Part shown: positions 35,101 to 45,200 of the stretch, one piece after another
Layout of the letters: each line of letters starts with the position of its first letter
How positions within the stretch are numbered: the stretch's first letter is position 1
Source: Symbiodinium natans
Taxonomy: Eukaryota; Sar; Dinophyceae; Suessiales; Symbiodiniaceae
NCBI GenBank assembly: GCA_905221605.1
Contig: CAJNDS010002070.1
Coordinates: 643,396-707,395, forward strand
DNA length: 64,000 nucleotides
Direction: 5' to 3'
Made by a program: the position numbers and the translations under genes
The notes under the pieces: model-generated
What the model saw: only the letters and a program-made list of their open reading frames with translations
The model's database searches: none
What the model was told of the DNA's origin: nothing

Positions 35101-38100
35101 CTGTGGGTATGAATGGGTATTGCAGGGGCAGTTAGTGCTCAGAGTTTGTGTACTTGGTACTCTCACCTCATTTCAGTTGGGGTTAGGACGTAGATCTTTG
35201 GAAGAGAAGTTTTGGGGGGTTTGGCTTCTTGCGCACGAATCAAGAGAATGCCCAAGGGCTGTCAAAATCCAGAGCCTTGCACAGTCATGATGACACGTGC
35301 CCCACTTCAAAAGGGTTTGATCGCCAGCCTTTCTGAGTACGTGGACGCTTGGCGAGAGATGACATTTGCAAGCTGGCCGTGGCTGGGTGGGACTTCCTAG
35401 GTCAAGAACCAAAAAGTTTGGAAGCAGACAACTCGCTTTCACCATAGGTTACATTGCATAACATGACACGACACTGCAGGTTCGGAGGTTCAGGGAGTCC
35501 AAGCCCATGAGAACAGGTGGTCGTCCGCGGCACTTCTTGCAAGTTTCCATCCTCCTACAGCGACGCCGGCTTCTGGTGCGGTATGCAAGCTGGCTGTGAC
35601 CTCATTGAAGAGGCACCGTTGTGTTGCCCTGACCAAGATGCCAAAGCTTAAGGCTTCAACTTCAGATATAACCCCTACATAACGCTCGCCGAGGTCAGCC
35701 CCTCCAGATCCTCCCCAAAACCACACGGTCCCTTTTTTTACCTGACATGGGCACCCCCGCCCCTAGGCTGCACGTGGATGGTTGGCCAGGACCAGAGGCA
35801 GTTGAAGCCCGGTCCAGCAGCCCCCGCCCCACCCCCCCAGTGATGGGGCAATCCATAGGCCTAACCCCTGACATCATGACACATCCTCAAATATCCTTCC
35901 CAAGGTGCAAGTCCAAATCCCCAAGCTGGACATCCAAACAAGGACCATGATCCCCTAAGACCGGACCTAAACCAAGGTTTCCTTCAGGGGGAGGGGGAGG
36001 GGGGGGGGGGGAGCACACTTCCCATTGGTGTCGTTCGTGTTGTAAACATCCCCCTGTAAAAACCGAGATTAAAGTACATGCCAATAAACACGAGCATCAC
36101 AGCATCAGACAGTGCTTGGGTCCTTGTCTCGGGTGGAAGAGAAGGTGGGAGGCCCACGCAAAGGAAATCGAGATTGCAGCCGTGAACCTCAAGGAACAAC
36201 ATGATCAGAACCCAGAAAGTCACGGAAAACACGGAGGGGATGGATAAACAATAGAACTAGTAGCTTTGTCTCACGCCAACGCTGTTTGAAGAGGTGCCGT
36301 ATTGCAGATGGGATCACCTGGACTTCTTTGACACAGATCCAGAAAGCTGGAAGTGGGCTAAGACAAATTGCCGGCATGGATCGTTCATTGATGCTTGGGA
36401 TGAGTGTTTTGCTTTCGCTTCGGGGTTATTGCGCGTTTGATCTGAGCAACGCTCCAGCAGACAGAGTCAACGGAACAGTTAGGTTGCGGGTTTCGGTAGG
36501 CCACCGCTTTGTGTCAAGATTCCATGCGCCCAGAAAGGAGGGGAGTGCTCAAGTTGAATGTCTGCGGCCTGATGGGGGTTTCACTTAATTGGGGTCCTTA
36601 CTTATCAGGGAATCCTACTATTTGGGAGGCTATTCTAGGCGCCTCTTATTTTCGTAAACCCCTGATGGAAAAACTGAAGAAACCGTGAGCTACCCCTAGC
36701 CCAAACAAAGCCAAAGCTGATTTCCTTGCCTCCATCCAAACTTGCTCGGAACTTAAATCCGCCACGCTCCAAACCCCCCCCCCCAGACACTTGTAAGGAT
36801 GGAATCGAGCTGTTTGATAACAAATTCTTCGGCATTTCGCCCGTGGAGTCTCGCGGGATGGACCCCGCTCAGAGGCACATCCTTGAGACCTCCTATGAAG
36901 CTCTGCATTTCAGCGGCTACAAGTGGGTTTAAAGAAGGTCTTGCTGGCTTTGGTGCTGCTTCAGCTGTGTGATTTGGAGGTTTCTGTTGATGGCCTGTCC
37001 TGGCTTACGGATCAGGGAACTTTTCGTTGTTGAAGGTTTGGGGCTTAGGCTTCAACACCACCAGCTGCACTTCAAAGGTACTTCAGTGGCTACAACAAGA
37101 AGAACCTCATGAGGTGGAGCTGGGATCCAACAATCGAAGGGCTTCGTTTAAAGTCTTAGTCCTTGAACTCAGGAAAATCCGACATCCTGAGTCAGCCATC
37201 CCGCCTTGCCTCCTCAACCTTCACGCGCCCCAACCCTTCGAGTGTCCCAGGTCCCTCTTGGGCGTCTACGTGGGCGCAGCGGCGACTGAGATGAACTTCA
37301 TGCCTGCTACCGCTTGTAGCTCAGGCGCCTTGGGCCACTGGCTTGGAACCTAACTTGAACCTCCCAATTTTTCCAGCAATAACGATACTCGTTAAGCTCA
37401 CTGAAGCCCAGAACCTAAAACCAAGAACAGGCTCGTGCTTTTTGATTATTCGGCTTCTCGGGGAGGCTCCGACTTTGAGCTGGACGATTCCAGGATTCCT
37501 GAGGGGCTTGCGGTTCACTTCGGGTTCGCCATGGCTTCTTAGGGGCGTGTCCAGCTAGGGATACAGCATGCAGACAGTGGAGTGGAGAGCTTGTACATGC
37601 TGCGCTACGCGGCTTAAAGACTCTGACATCCAAGCAGGCACTGGGGGAGCGAGCAGTATCACCTCGAACCGAATCTCCTTCTGCCTGGGCTTGCAAGGCA
37701 GAAAGGGCGGGAGATGACTCGGTGGTGTTCAGTCCCGCTTAAGCCCCCTTTTTTCGCCCTGACCCCAACATGCAAATGCAAGGAATGGAAGGGGGTGATT
37801 TTTTAAAGGCTTTGCACGGCTTTGGAGAGCAACTTCTGCTCACTCTTCCCCTTTGCTCGGACTCAAACTCCCCCTTCGACTAAGTGCTCAACACCATATG
37901 GCAGACCCAACTGGAACACGTTAAGAAACTTCTGGGGATGGGCACAAGCCAGCGCTTGGAAACCTTAAGCCTTCGAAGACCTGATTCCAGCAACCTTGTG
38001 CCTTCTAGAGACCCCAAGCGACGGGTTGTTTTGTCAAGACGCCTTCAACTCTTCAGAACTGTTCAGAAAACTTCAGAACTGTTCAGGTTTGTCTCTGATT

Positions 38101-41100
38101 CAGAGTCTGAACTCCTCCTGCGAGGCCCCAGTTTCACAGTGGATGCCCAGGGTGCCTCGGCACTGGCAGCTATGGGGAACGCCGACATGAGCCTGAGGCG
38201 GCACCTGAAACATCTGATGTGGCGAACAAAATCTCAAGAAAAGCAATCTGAAGACTCATCAAGCCTCAATCTTGAACCTGAAGCGTCTTTTTGCTCCAAC
38301 GGAGGGGATATTGTGGCAAGCCTTGCTATCAGATCTGCGTGGCCAATAACCTTTGGATCCGTTTGGCAGTAGCGCACATATCTGGCCTTGATACGCGGTA
38401 TCCCTACGCAACGACGCACGAGTGCCCCAGCAACTCTATGATCTGGTCACTTGCAGCCCGATTATCAGAGCTGCGTACCGTACCCAGACTCTCGCAACTG
38501 GTTGTTACTGTAGATGTCTGTGACCACGAGTGCGTCACCAGTTCAAGCGTTTTGAACAGAATCGATTTGCCGTGCCATGAAGAGGGCGTGCTCGCCCTGT
38601 ATCATGGGTTTCCGTCCTGGATGACCTGTTTCATGGTACCGTTGCAAAGTGTAAACCAACCAAAAAGAACAAAAGTGCTTGAGAGGGTAGACCTTGTACT
38701 TTGCATGATGGAAACATGTTCCTGCTCTAGCTGCTGGCATTGGAACCTCACCACCCGCTTTTGCTTTGGTGATGAAGCGAGACAAAGTCTGAGCAAAGCA
38801 CACACATCACAGCCATCCCTGAAATCCTCTTTGCCAAGCATCAAAATCTGAAGTTGTTCGGTTGACAGCTGCTTCGTGACTTTGATATCTCAGAGCCTGA
38901 CAGAAATAGATGTGCATGTGGAGACTCATTTCTGAAGGGTCGAAAGTTCCTTCACGCAAACCACCAATTCCTAATCCCTAGACTGTGACACTTTAACTCC
39001 CATTATATACATCTTAGGTGCCCTTTAAAAGAGGGGGGGGGGGGGGGGGGGGGGCGTCCCCTCTTCAAGTCCCTGCGAGGTTGCAAACTGAGCACTACAA
39101 ACCCAATACGGCAGCTCTCGTTGCTGGGTCCTTCTTGGGTGTTTGCTTTCAGCTTTTTCTGTGTGTTTTTTCTAAGATACACTCCACCCAGATGCAACAA
39201 AGGAATCCTGACAGCCCACCCTTCAAAAACAGAACCCGAAAGGTTGGAGGGGCATATTTCATGATCACCGGCACCACCTGGATTCTGTTAAGTGCAAAGG
39301 GGCAGCTCTCTCAGCAAGGGCGCTGTCTCTCGAATCCTGAATTGGCATTACTTTTGATTCTGGATCCTAGATAAAATGGCGGCCTCTGCACAAAGATTGA
39401 ACAACTATGAACAGGCTATGAACAACCAAGGTTTGTCCTTCGACCAGTCAGCCGAAGGGTTCGTGAAGAGCGAGGGCGTGGCAAACCTGGTTTTAGAGCG
39501 CGACGAAGACAGTCGAAGTCCAAATCCACTCGAGCTAAGCCATTGTTTTTGAGCTTTCGATACTTGCATTCCTGCCCCACCCCCTCCCCCTTCAAAAGCC
39601 TGCAAGTTGAAGTCCAGGACAACGGCAAAGACAGAGGTCCCCCGGTTGGGATTATCGCCGCCACTTATTCCAACCACACGGGCCGCGGCGCTTCATTGAC
39701 GGCACCAAATGGCATACAGGAGGGCGACGGGATCTGCAGATATTAGTGTCAGTAGTGCTCGACATTTTGCTTTTTATTGCTGGGTTTCCAACAACAGGAT
39801 ACGAGTTCTAGGGAGCGAGAACACGTTTTGCACCCAAGGTGACCTTGTCCTGCAAGCCACCCGGATAGCGGCCATTGCCCCGTCGTCCGTAGATGCAGTG
39901 GAGTGCTTCAGCCACGGGCTGCCCCTCCAGGACCTCACCAAAGGATCAAAAACAGTTTCCGAATAGGAATTCGTAGCATCAATGCACGAATACTTCCCGA
40001 TATTCTGAGACAGACATAGAAGTCTCCTGTGACTAGGCATGGCGCATGTTTGCAAACCCTTGCCAAACTACCACTTCGAACATACCCACCCTGTGCAGTG
40101 TCAGGGGCAGGGTGCACATTGCTGCTGTGTTTTATGCTGGTTCAAAGTTTGTGGACCGATGGAATAAAGTTTGGGCACGATGTTGAGGTTTTGTTTTTCG
40201 TTTTGTGTGGGGGAGGGGGGTTGGTGTTCTGAGTCTAGTGTGTTCTTGCAGGCTATATGGCAAGTCCGGGAGAGGAAGTGTTGCGACATGTTGCAACCGA
40301 TTCTTCCGAAAAGAACAACGAAGTTTCGGGCTTTTAGTGCTTCCTGCAGTCGTAAATCCGCATAACTCATGACCGAAAGCTCTACGAGTCCCTGGCCCAG
40401 CGGGCTGAGCGGGGCTGGCCAACTAGCACATGAGACATGTTCTGCAAGGTGGCTACTGATAAACAAATCTTGAAGATCCTTCTGTGGTTGTAAAGTGGAC
40501 AGGTAGGGAGGGGCGCGGGGGGCTCTCGTGGCTCATGGTGTTCCTATTACTGCTATGGTTTGTCAAGGCAGGCAAACCTGGGCCTTGGAACTGTCCAATC
40601 GAGTCCAATCGCATGCGGCCTACGGGCATGTGTGCAGCGCGACCGCAAACAAAAGCTGCCAGAAGCAACTATACAGCCGCGGCACACTTGACGAGCCAAA
40701 GCTTTTTGAACTACATCACAAGCATGCAACGCTACCGGCAGCAGCAATCCAAACTGCACATGCCTCACATGCACCGAGCAACATTCCTCAGCCGAGCAGT
40801 TGGCCGGCAAGGATTGGGCCGAGGACCCACGTGGAGTGGGCGGCGGTAGCTAGGTGCAGCTGGGCGAAGCACGCCGGCAACAAAGCGGCAAGGGCATGAG
40901 TCCACATGCAAAAGTGTCCTGTCAGCACGGCTACTTTGTACGAGTACCTTCGTACACTTACACAGCAACTGCATTTAGCTGTCCGCCTTGCCAAGCACCA
41001 CGCGCTTCGGGTGCTGGCCCGAGCATCGCGCGCTCGGGATCCGCTATTTGCTCAGCCCACGGCCATCATGGGCCGTGCATCCTGTATGCCGCTGCACCAT

Positions 41101-41200
41101 TCCAAAACTTCGCACCCAGGATGTGCCGCGAACTACAGTTGCAAACATGCCCTGCGTGCTCGCCTCCTCCGACCTAAAGCTCCTCCTCCTCCTCCTGCTG

Positions 41201-41271
<71 letters not shown>

Positions 41272-41328
41272 GGTACTATCACCACTACTGCTACTTCTAC
41301 GACGACCAGCACCACCATAGAGAGAGAC

Positions 41329-41368
<40 letters not shown>

Positions 41369-42207
41369 AGCAGAGCGAGAGCGAGAGCGAAGAGCTACAG
41401 TTAGGGGGAGAAAGAGAGCAAAAGCCCTTCAGGATGCGGTCGAGGCACAGGTCTTGCGGAGGGCCCTCCGAGGCTACGCGGACGTGGAGGCACCGCTGTC
41501 CCTCACGAGTGGCTTCACGGGCAGTGGGATGGCCCTGGAATGTGCCTGGTCAAGCCTTTGGTCCTTCTTGCACCTGTTTCGCTCCTTTATCTTGTTTGCG
41601 AAGACACTCAGGTGCCGGAATGATGCAGATTCTGAAGGTTCTCGTCAGCCAGCGGTACGGTGCCATCACGCCACTGCAACACCTGCACCAGCTCAATCCC
41701 GAAATCGAGCAGCCCTCGCGTGACGATGCCGTCCTTTTCTCCAGTGAAGAACTTGCCATCGAAGGGCTGAGCTCCTATTGTGGCCTCTTGGGCGTTTTTC
41801 GAAAAAGGCTTGCCCTTTTGCCCTTTCAAGAAGGTTGTAGTAACCTCAAAAGTTTCTTGGTTTCAGAGCTGTTTGGGTACATTCCGCCAAGAAGGCACCA
41901 CTGGAAAAAGCATCGGTGGCACCATGTGCCATGTCGTCACACTGGGCACCCTCCGCACTCCGGAAACCCAAGCGCCACCAGAGGATGTCCCTTAGACTTC
42001 AAAATGGGCGAGAAGCAAAACATTTTTTTGGGATTCGGCGCAAAGTTGCTGGAAGTCGTTCTCGCGGTACCTTCTTTTAAACTTGCATCCCAACGTCGCA
42101 AACCCTAGAAGAAATCGCCGAGGCACCACGGACCGCACCCCACGAGGCAGAACAGCTCGCTGCGTGCGAGTTTTGGCTGCGGCGGCGAATTTGACGAAAT
42201 TTTAACC
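32099..42207 (+). CDS. Divergent ketosynthase-like protein, multi-exon
   Basis: A spliced plus-strand gene of the condensing-enzyme (beta-ketoacyl synthase, type I PKS-like) family. Exons: 32099-32154, 32438-32532, (33070-33183), 34955-35030, 35517-35612, 36294-36389, 36798-36922, 37251-37324, 37638-37697, 38125-38176, 39080-39119, 39243-39324, 39431-39514, 39607-39723, 39839-39930, 41433-41541, 41612-41779, 41895-41986, 42109-42207. From 34955 on, every junction keeps phase. The 14 exons from 35517 to 41986 total 1287 nt (429 codons), a full KS domain. Donors are GT, GC or GA, acceptors AG, as known for dinoflagellates. KS proteins normally make C-C bonds in fatty acid or polyketide synthesis through a Cys-His-His set; here all three are replaced, so I infer a non-catalytic role (scaffold, loading or regulation). 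The start codon and final exon were not found. No acyltransferase, reductase or carrier domain is seen, in line with single-domain KS proteins of dinoflagellates. Confidence 0.8.
32438..32532 (+). CDS. KS-like gene: N-terminal domain exon
   Basis: Begins in phase 0 after CTGCGAG and ends at a consensus GTAAGC donor. Encodes [20 protein letters not shown] and about ten more residues. The G-T-L-x-x-x-R-x-D-x-x-x-H pattern resembles the last strands of a double-stranded beta-helix such as 2-oxoglutarate oxygenases; that link is inference only. It precedes the KS domain in a region of the protein without a defined function. Confidence 0.55.
33070..33183 (+). CDS. KS-like gene: tentative linker exon
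   Basis: After AACACAG the frame reads [20 protein letters not shown] and then a helical [14 protein letters not shown] up to a GT site. It is strongly helical and on the right strand, but its phase does not join directly to 32532, so boundaries or an intermediate exon are uncertain. A 168-codon minus-strand frame overlaps it and was rejected. Confidence 0.4.
34955..35030 (+). CDS. KS-like gene: exon just before the KS domain
   Basis: Encodes [20 protein letters not shown] plus Q, ending at CAG|GTTGGC in phase 0, which fits the next exon (35517). The P-x-W-x-x-M-x-H-x-x-Y region directly before the KS first strand is consistent with the linker in single-domain dinoflagellate KS proteins. Its start is chosen among several AG sites in 34950-34971. 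Confidence 0.55.
35517..35612 (+). CDS. KS-like gene: KS exon 1 (first strand)
   Basis: 32 codons, phase 0 to 0. Encodes [20 protein letters not shown], matching the KS opening (hydrophobic strand, G-x-S/A-C-R/K-F-P, then F-W), followed by CDLIEE. Ends before a GC donor (GAAGAG|GCACCG). The intron's last bases repeat GAAGAGG, discussed in the findings. Confidence 0.8.
36294..36389 (+). CDS. KS-like gene: KS exon 2 (RWD region)
   Basis: 32 codons. Encodes [20 protein letters not shown] then a CRHGSF segment, equal to the KS R-W-D ... F/Y-D-x-D-P ... G-x-F block. Ends before a GA donor (TTCATT|GATGCT). Confidence 0.85.
36798..36922 (+). CDS. KS-like gene: KS exon 3 (FFGIS-MDPxQR)
   Basis: The clearest family signature in the gene: [17 protein letters not shown] followed by [18 protein letters not shown]. 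These match the conserved KS F-F-x-I-S-P-x-E and M-D-P-x-Q-R-x-x-L-E blocks at the dimer interface. Ends at GGCTACAA|GTGGGT in phase 2. Confidence 0.92.
37251..37324 (+). CDS. KS-like gene: KS exon 4 (GVYVGA)
   Basis: Completes the split Lys codon, then [20 protein letters not shown] and ACSSG. Matches the KS G-V-F/Y-V-G strand. The ACSS here is not the catalytic Cys: it lies too early, before the S-N-R-x-S block. Ends before a GC donor (CTCAG|GCGCC). Confidence 0.8.
37638..37697 (+). CDS. KS-like gene: KS exon 5 (SNRISF)
   Basis: Encodes [19 protein letters not shown], the helix before the active-site strand in KS enzymes (x-x-x-N-R-I/L-S-x-x-L/F-x-L). Sixty bases, starting after CAAGCAG and ending before a GC donor (TTGCAAG|GCAGAA). 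Confidence 0.85.
38125..38176 (+). CDS. KS-like gene: KS exon 6, catalytic Cys replaced
   Basis: Encodes [18 protein letters not shown]. The family motif is G-P-S-x-x-V-D-T-A-C-S-S-S-L; aligned without gaps, the catalytic Cys position is Gly (V-D-A-Q-G-A-S-A-L). The flanking pattern is intact, so the alignment is secure. The 3' end at ATGGG|GAACGC uses a GA donor and fits the phase of the next exon; a longer version reading GNADMSLRR is possible. Confidence 0.85.
39080..39119 (+). CDS. KS-like gene: KS exon 7
   Basis: Forty bases encoding [13 protein letters not shown] between CTGCGAG and a GT donor (GCTCTC|GTTGCT). It corresponds to the helix after the active-site strand, leading into the A-L-V-G-G strand of the next exon. 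The intron before it carries a 22-base G tract (39033-39054). Confidence 0.72.
39243..39324 (+). CDS. KS-like gene: KS exon 8
   Basis: Encodes [20 protein letters not shown] then QLSQQGRC. Matches the KS strand x-x-G-G-V/A-x-x-x-x-x-P and the L-S-x-x-G-x-L-S-x-x-G-R-C block. Ends at CGCT|GTCTCT; the intron start would read Leu-Ser, as does the next exon. Confidence 0.85.
39431..39514 (+). CDS. KS-like gene: KS exon 9 (FDxSAxG)
   Basis: Encodes [20 protein letters not shown] plus a few residues, matching the KS F-D-x-x-A-D/E-G-x-x-x-x-E-G block. The 3' end is uncertain: GA and GC donor options within 39500-39515 all keep phase 1. Confidence 0.87.
39607..39723 (+). CDS. KS-like gene: KS exon 10 (LTAPNG)
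   Basis: Encodes [20 protein letters not shown] followed by PNGIQE. Matches the KS block ending in x-x-x-L-T-A-P-N-G. Ends before a GC donor (GAGG|GCGACG). Confidence 0.87.
39839..39930 (+). CDS. KS-like gene: KS exon 11, first catalytic His replaced
   Basis: Encodes [20 protein letters not shown], then GLPLQ. The family motif is V-x-x-V-E-A-H-G-T-G-T-x-L-G-D; here it is [15 protein letters not shown], so the catalytic His is Phe. A His two places later is not in register. Ends before a GA donor (CTCCAG|GACCTC). Confidence 0.82.
41190..41280. repeat. CTA/TAC trinucleotide array in a KS intron
   Basis: About 24 perfect copies of ACT/TAC preceded by CTC copies, within the intron 39931-41432. 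It drives poly-Thr, poly-Leu and poly-Val frames on both strands, including a 400-codon artefact (40906-42108). Confidence 0.92.
41319..41364. repeat. GA dinucleotide array in a KS intron
   Basis: AGAGAGAC-interrupted (GA)n, about 20 copies, 40 bases after the CTA array and 70 bases before KS exon 12. A purine-rich tract continues to 41420. Confidence 0.92.
41433..41541 (+). CDS. KS-like gene: KS exon 12, second catalytic His lost
   Basis: Encodes [20 protein letters not shown] then [16 protein letters not shown]. The family motif is S-x-K-x-x-x-G-H-L/x-x-A-A-G. The Lys is not found and the His position is Met or Ala depending on a one-residue gap. It follows a 1.5-kb intron with CTA and GA microsatellites. 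Confidence 0.8.
41612..41779 (+). CDS. KS-like gene: KS exon 13
   Basis: Encodes [20 protein letters not shown], then [20 protein letters not shown]. Matches the KS A-G-x-x-x-x-x-K-x-x-L-x-x-x-x-x-x-x-P-x-x-H/x-x-x-x-x-N-P-x-I block. Ends at TATT|GTGGCC in phase 1. Confidence 0.87.
41895..41986 (+). CDS. KS-like gene: KS exon 14 (GTNAHV equivalent)
   Basis: Encodes [20 protein letters not shown] then [10 protein letters not shown]. The G-G-T-M-C-H-V-V stretch aligns with the KS closing motif G-G/S-T-N-A-H-V-x, with Asn-Ala changed to Met-Cys. Ends before a GT donor (GAGGAT|GTCCCT). Confidence 0.82.
42109..42207 (+). CDS. KS-like gene: probable C-terminal exon
   Basis: Thirty-three codons in phase 0 after AACCCTAG, ending at a good donor (TTAACC|GTAGGT). 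Contains [13 protein letters not shown] after a basic Arg/His/Pro-rich start. Further downstream exons are implied by the donor but were not found. Confidence 0.5.
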
Positions 42208-45200
42208 GTAGGTTGAGTTAAGCGACACAGTCGTGAAGGTTAAGTGTTCTTGGTGCTTTCGCATGTTCGGCTTGTTTTGTTGTCGCCTATCTGAGAAGCT
42301 GTGTCATTCTTATGGGCTTCTTTCCAGCAGTAAGTATGGAACCACGGCTGCGTGATCTTCATTTGCGAGGCATAGCAGCGTCCACGTCTGCTAAAAAGGA
42401 TTCGCGTGCGGTTCCTGAAGCCCTCAGCCCTGAACCCTACATTCCTGGAAACTCTGAGCTCCACATGCCCAAAATCTCAAACCACTGCAAACAAACGGTG
42501 CACCACAGGAGTCCAGTTGGCCGTTCGGGGTGGCACCGGTTTTTTGTGGCTTGGGATCCTGACCCTTCCCCAGCCTTTCTCAGAACCTGTGATGACCCCA
42601 CACGTAGAGGCCGTAGACTCGATTGAAAAGAGTTGCATGTTTTGGCATTTGGGCATTTGGGAATGCTTTGGGTTGGAGGGCGTTGAGGGTTTTAAGGTCA
42701 GAGCCGACATGTCGAAATGCAAAGCTTTAAGCATACACGACGTAGATCCCCGATTAAGCCGCTGCACGGTTTGGAAGCGGCTCGGTGCTTTTCGTGTGAA
42801 GCGAGTTTCCTTTTAACACCTACTCCAGCTTGACATTTTTGTGCCACGACTGCAGGATTCCGAGGGCTCGAGAAAGCCAGAACTGTTTGATCCAACCTCT
42901 TCACCCTGCAATACCCGACAAAGCCACAAGATCCTATCTCAACTCCTAAACAAACCCTCGAAACAGCCTAAACACAAGCTGCAGACCTTTAAGCCTCGAA
43001 CCACCACCAGGCATTTGAGGGGCGTGACGACGTGTCCGCACCTCGTGGTTTAGAATTAAGAGCTCAGGGCTTAGGATCTAGGAATGCTTTCTTGGATTCT
43101 CGTCCACCGATGCGAATCCATGAAGCCTCTGCCCTAACTACGTTTGTCAAAATCACTGGTAAGCTGTATGTTTGTTTTTCCCCAGGGCTGGAAGCCTGTG
43201 TCCCAGATCAGAGCGAGGGAGGCAACATGAAGGGTCTTGGAGAGAGGGCTTTGGGAAAATTGCAATGCCCCCAATTGCACCTCTCCCACATGTATTGCGC
43301 ACATTGTGTGTACTGAGCGTGCTTCGGAAGTCGGGAGGGCCAATATAAGCCAACATGGGCCGTAGTGCCAGCGGTCTGCGTGTGCTCAGTCTCACCCCTC
43401 TGTCAAGAACTTGGCATATGTTGAATCTGATCACCAGCTGAACCGTCTGCCATGAGCCGACAGGCACTTTTCAATGCACAAGACCAACTGTGCCTCAGAA
43501 GACAACAAGAGGCAGAGGAGTGCCCGTGGCTGCTCTTGTTGGAGGAAGAAGCTCCAAAAAAGGTCTGAGTGACATTGATGCGCCCCATTCACCTCAACCA
43601 TTAAGCAAAGGCGAAGGATGTGTGCGCTACGAAGTGAATGCTGTCATGGCAGCCATGTAGGGGCTTTGGAGAACAAAAACGGTTGATGCTGCGCATCCAT
43701 GCCACCAGAGTCACTGCCGTCCATTCGCTCACCCTCTGCAGTGTTGAGTTTTGCCTGCCCTGTTGCCAGCCTGAACCTTCCCTCAGTTTTTGCCTGCTAG
43801 GTTAGCCGTGTGCCGGAACAATACACGAATGAAGAACGCCAATACCCAAAGGCTAAATCTACAATACAATGAGCTCCACAACGCCACCTACGCTGCCTAT
43901 AAGTGGCAAATGGCCTGAGGCCAAAACATCCCTCTTGCTGCTCAGGTCCCTTGTGGAAGAGGACGGCAATCACGTCCTACGGCGTCCGGGCCTTTCCATC
44001 TCAAGCTTCGACGCCTGCTATGTTGAGGAGTTGAGGGCTAGGGTCAACATTTGAGAGAAGCACTCCGCGCAGTGAGCGCAATGCACAGAAGTGAGGCCCT
44101 GCGCCACCGGTGCCCCCGGCCTCGAGAGCATCCCAAGCACGCAGCTTTGCCACCGGCCGAGCCGGGAGCCTCCAGAATCAGGGACAGACCTCTCGGTGTT
44201 TTCGGCGTTTTTGTGAGAGAGGACGTTCTTTTTTGGTAGCCGTCGCATGGTCTGCTTCCGGGGCTTCCACGCTCCACGCTCCCCGAGCGTTTGTTCTGCT
44301 TTCTCGGAGAGGGCACCATTGCTTCGGGGACCGTCCTGGGCTTCGCTTCTTGACTTGGCTCAGAGCGGTCATGGTTTTTGTAGTAAGGCAGCAACACGTA
44401 CAGATGCGCACAGGATTGAAGCTTGAAGGTTCATGAGCTACAATGTGGAGCTTGAGAGTTGAGAGTTTGGGACTGCGTATGTTGGGTTTTTGTTGGGTGT
44501 GCTTCCGTGTCATCGGTGCATAGCACTTGAAAAGGATGGTTGAGTTCAATTCGCCCCCTCCTGGGCTTTCGATATTGCGCGAAAAGGAACTCAGGACCGC
44601 CTCACTCTCGCCTTCCGTCAAATTGCCAATCGATTGCAAATCCAAGAATCCAAACAACCTGTCCGTGCTTATTCGCCCGGAGCCTGTAAATCTTCAGAGC
44701 CCAAAACCAGACAATAATCCATCACTCCGCACAGTGTACGTCCAAGCCATCCTGATGCCCCGAAAACGCAAAGCACCACAAGCTCGAACTGGGTGTGTCG
44801 TTGAAGCTTAGGCGTGCGAGGCTCAAGATCAATCCACTTCCCCAAACCTTGAAGCAATGAAGGTATAAAGGAGGGATGAAAGCTCATAGATGCATCGATC
44901 CTAGGACACGGCTCCCAACCACAGCTTGCACAAAAAAAAGTCTACAAATCTTTGCAACGAATTTTACAAATCTATCCCTCTCAGGGCATGCGGCTTCTTC
45001 AAGTCGCGAATGCCAAGAGTGGCAGGTCAAGCCCTGTAGCCCAAGAAAAGGCCCGGTGTTGGTTTTCCTTTCCATAGAGAGTTGAGAACCTTGGACTTTT
45101 GCAGCCTTTGCAAAGAGAGTTGAAAATACTCCTTGACGCTGGCTCATTTTGTTGTTGTTTAAGCCCTTGCGGGTGTAGAGGTTGAGATCGTATAACGAGC

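Noticed and set aside
37300-37324. TACSSG as the ketosynthase catalytic Cys motif
   Set aside because: It precedes the SNRISF block and exon 38125-38176 supplies the true VDxxxxSxL position, so this ACSS is not the active site.
40906-42108. A 400-codon plus-strand frame
   Set aside because: It reads through the CTA and GA arrays and reads KS exon 12 out of frame; only its part over exon 13 coincides with the true frame.
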